From contig JADGCM010000108.1 of assembly GCA_015228995.1 (NCBI GenBank), positions 1-5,837 on the forward strand: a DNA stretch of 5,837 nt, given 5' to 3'. This document shows, piece after piece, positions 5,050 through 5,837 of the stretch. Each line of letters starts with the position of its first letter. The first letter of the stretch is position 1. The notes beneath the pieces were generated by a model that worked only from the letters and a program-made list of their open reading frames with translations, was not told the DNA's origin and ran no database searches. The position numbers and the translations under genes were made by a program. Source of the stretch: Magnetococcales bacterium. Its GTDB lineage: Bacteria; Pseudomonadota; Magnetococcia; Magnetococcales; JADGCH01.

Positions 5050-5837
5050 GATTCACCTCCACGATGTAAAGCCGCTCCAATGGCCGGTAGACAGCGTGCA
5101 ACGTCGGCATCATCTACCGCCACCGAGAACTCAAGCAAATCACGTACGGCAAAGTCTCTGACCCGCATACCCAATTTATCACCCAGTGCTTCCAATAGTC
5201 CTTCTATGGGCACAGGCATTGGAATGATGTGCAGAGCTACCGCTGGTGGTTGCGAAAAATGGCTCTCGTAATAATCAAGCGTGCGCTGCACCTCCAACGC
5301 AATGGAATCCAGCACAAAAGATGCCCCCAATTCATTGGCGCTGGCATTGGCGCGACCGTTGACAGATTCCAGCAGTTGATTCAGTCCATAATCAATTGGG
5401 CGGGCGATAAACATCCGCTTATCACGTCCCGCTAGCACGACACCGCTGCTACGATCAAGAAATAATAGGCCTATACCGTCAGCGTCATCTTCGGTCAATG
5501 CCATCAGATTGAGTAAAGCCAATTCAAGAATATCAATACGTTGTAAATCCAATTTTAGCCGTTGAAATGGCTCGGCGCAGCTGCGCACGGCTGCTTCACG
5601 CGCGGCCACCACGTAGACCATCTGTTGGTCAGCCGCCACCGCCCGGCTTTCAGGGACGGTGAAAACATCTACCACTGCTTCCTGAATCGGAAAATCAAGG
5701 CGATCTTTGATGCGCCACCGAATCGCATTGCCAATTTCAGCTTCGGGCACCTGCGGCGCTTCAGCTGGAAACAGCATGTAGCTGGATGGGAGCATCAGTC
5801 CGGTAAAGCGTGCCGTTGCCAGTGAGGAATGATTAAT
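5046..5837 (-). CDS. mshI: MSHA biogenesis protein MshI (PilM-like), N-terminus outside window
   Basis: 263 C-terminal residues are visible. The frame is open to the right edge, so the internal ATG at 5793-5795 is not taken as the start. The segment VPEAEIGNAIRWRIKDRLDF (about visible residues 30-49) followed by AVVDVFTVPE is characteristic of MshI. Later come LDLQRIDILELALLNL and DGIGLLFLDRSSGVVLAG (about 120-137), resembling the PilM/FtsA actin-like fold. PilM-type proteins are cytoplasmic, bind nucleotide and attach to the N-terminal peptide of PilN, coupling the motor ATPase to the pilus base. It is the most upstream visible gene of the minus-strand operon; its promoter lies beyond the window. 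No defects are seen in the visible part. Confidence 0.85.
   Translation of the reverse strand: MNHSSLATARFTGLMLPSSYMLFPAEAPQVPEAEIGNAIRWRIKDRLDFPIQEAVVDVFTVPESRAVAADQQMVYVVAAREAAVRSCAEPFQRLKLDLQRIDILELALLNLMALTEDDADGIGLLFLDRSSGVVLAGRDKRMFIARPIDYGLNQLLESVNGRANASANELGASFVLDSIALEVQRTLDYYESHFSQPPAVALHIIPMPVPIEGLLEALGDKLGMRVRDFAVRDLLEFSVAVDDADVARCLPAIGAALHRGGES
5053..5060 (-). promoter_or_regulatory. Shine-Dalgarno site of the PilN-like gene inside the end of mshI
   Basis: On the minus strand GGAGGTGA occupies 5060-5053, with the GGAGG core 6 nt before the ATG at 5049-5047. It supports that start and the ATGA overlap with mshI, so the two are probably translated as a coupled pair. Confidence 0.75.

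Overview
This 5.8 kb window of about 50% GC looks chromosomal and proteobacterial. The evidence is a GSI-type glutamine synthetase with the adenylylation tyrosine, a sigma-54 promoter in front of it, and part of an MSHA-type (type IV pilus-like) biogenesis cluster. The genus cannot be read from the sequence. A gammaproteobacterium or a deep-branching relative is most likely, because MSHA genes are best known there.

Plus strand, 1-1225: the 3' end of a SPINDLY/O-GlcNAc-transferase-like glycosyltransferase runs off the left edge. It is followed by a gene-poor stretch with a possible decayed minus-strand coding remnant (396-548). Next is a sigma-70-like promoter and a small two-helix membrane protein with a Cys/His tail. 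The second CxxC of a probable zinc ribbon in this protein lies just past a +1 frameshift. An intergenic region then carries a good sigma-54 promoter (1104-1120) and a small inverted repeat in the presumed leader. Plus strand, 1226-2647: glnA, complete, with all the expected active-site residues.

Minus strand, 5837-2635: four closely packed genes read right to left. They are MshI/PilM-like (5' end outside the window), a PilN-like protein (ATGA overlap), MshJ/PilO-like, and a BtuF-like periplasmic cobalamin-binding protein whose GTG start overlaps mshJ by 16 nt. The first three would form the inner-membrane PilM-PilN-PilO type platform of an MSHA pilus or related secretion machine. The BtuF-like gene sits where mshK/mshL would be expected in the classical MSHA order.

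glnA and the btuF-like gene converge and overlap by 13 nt. A G-rich inverted repeat lies at the junction and encodes the C-terminal tail of the BtuF-like protein. I saw no tRNA, rRNA, CRISPR array, insertion sequence or clear new multi-gene defence system. The most worthwhile leads are the frameshifted zinc-ribbon protein, the btuF/msh gene order and the repeat-derived protein tail.
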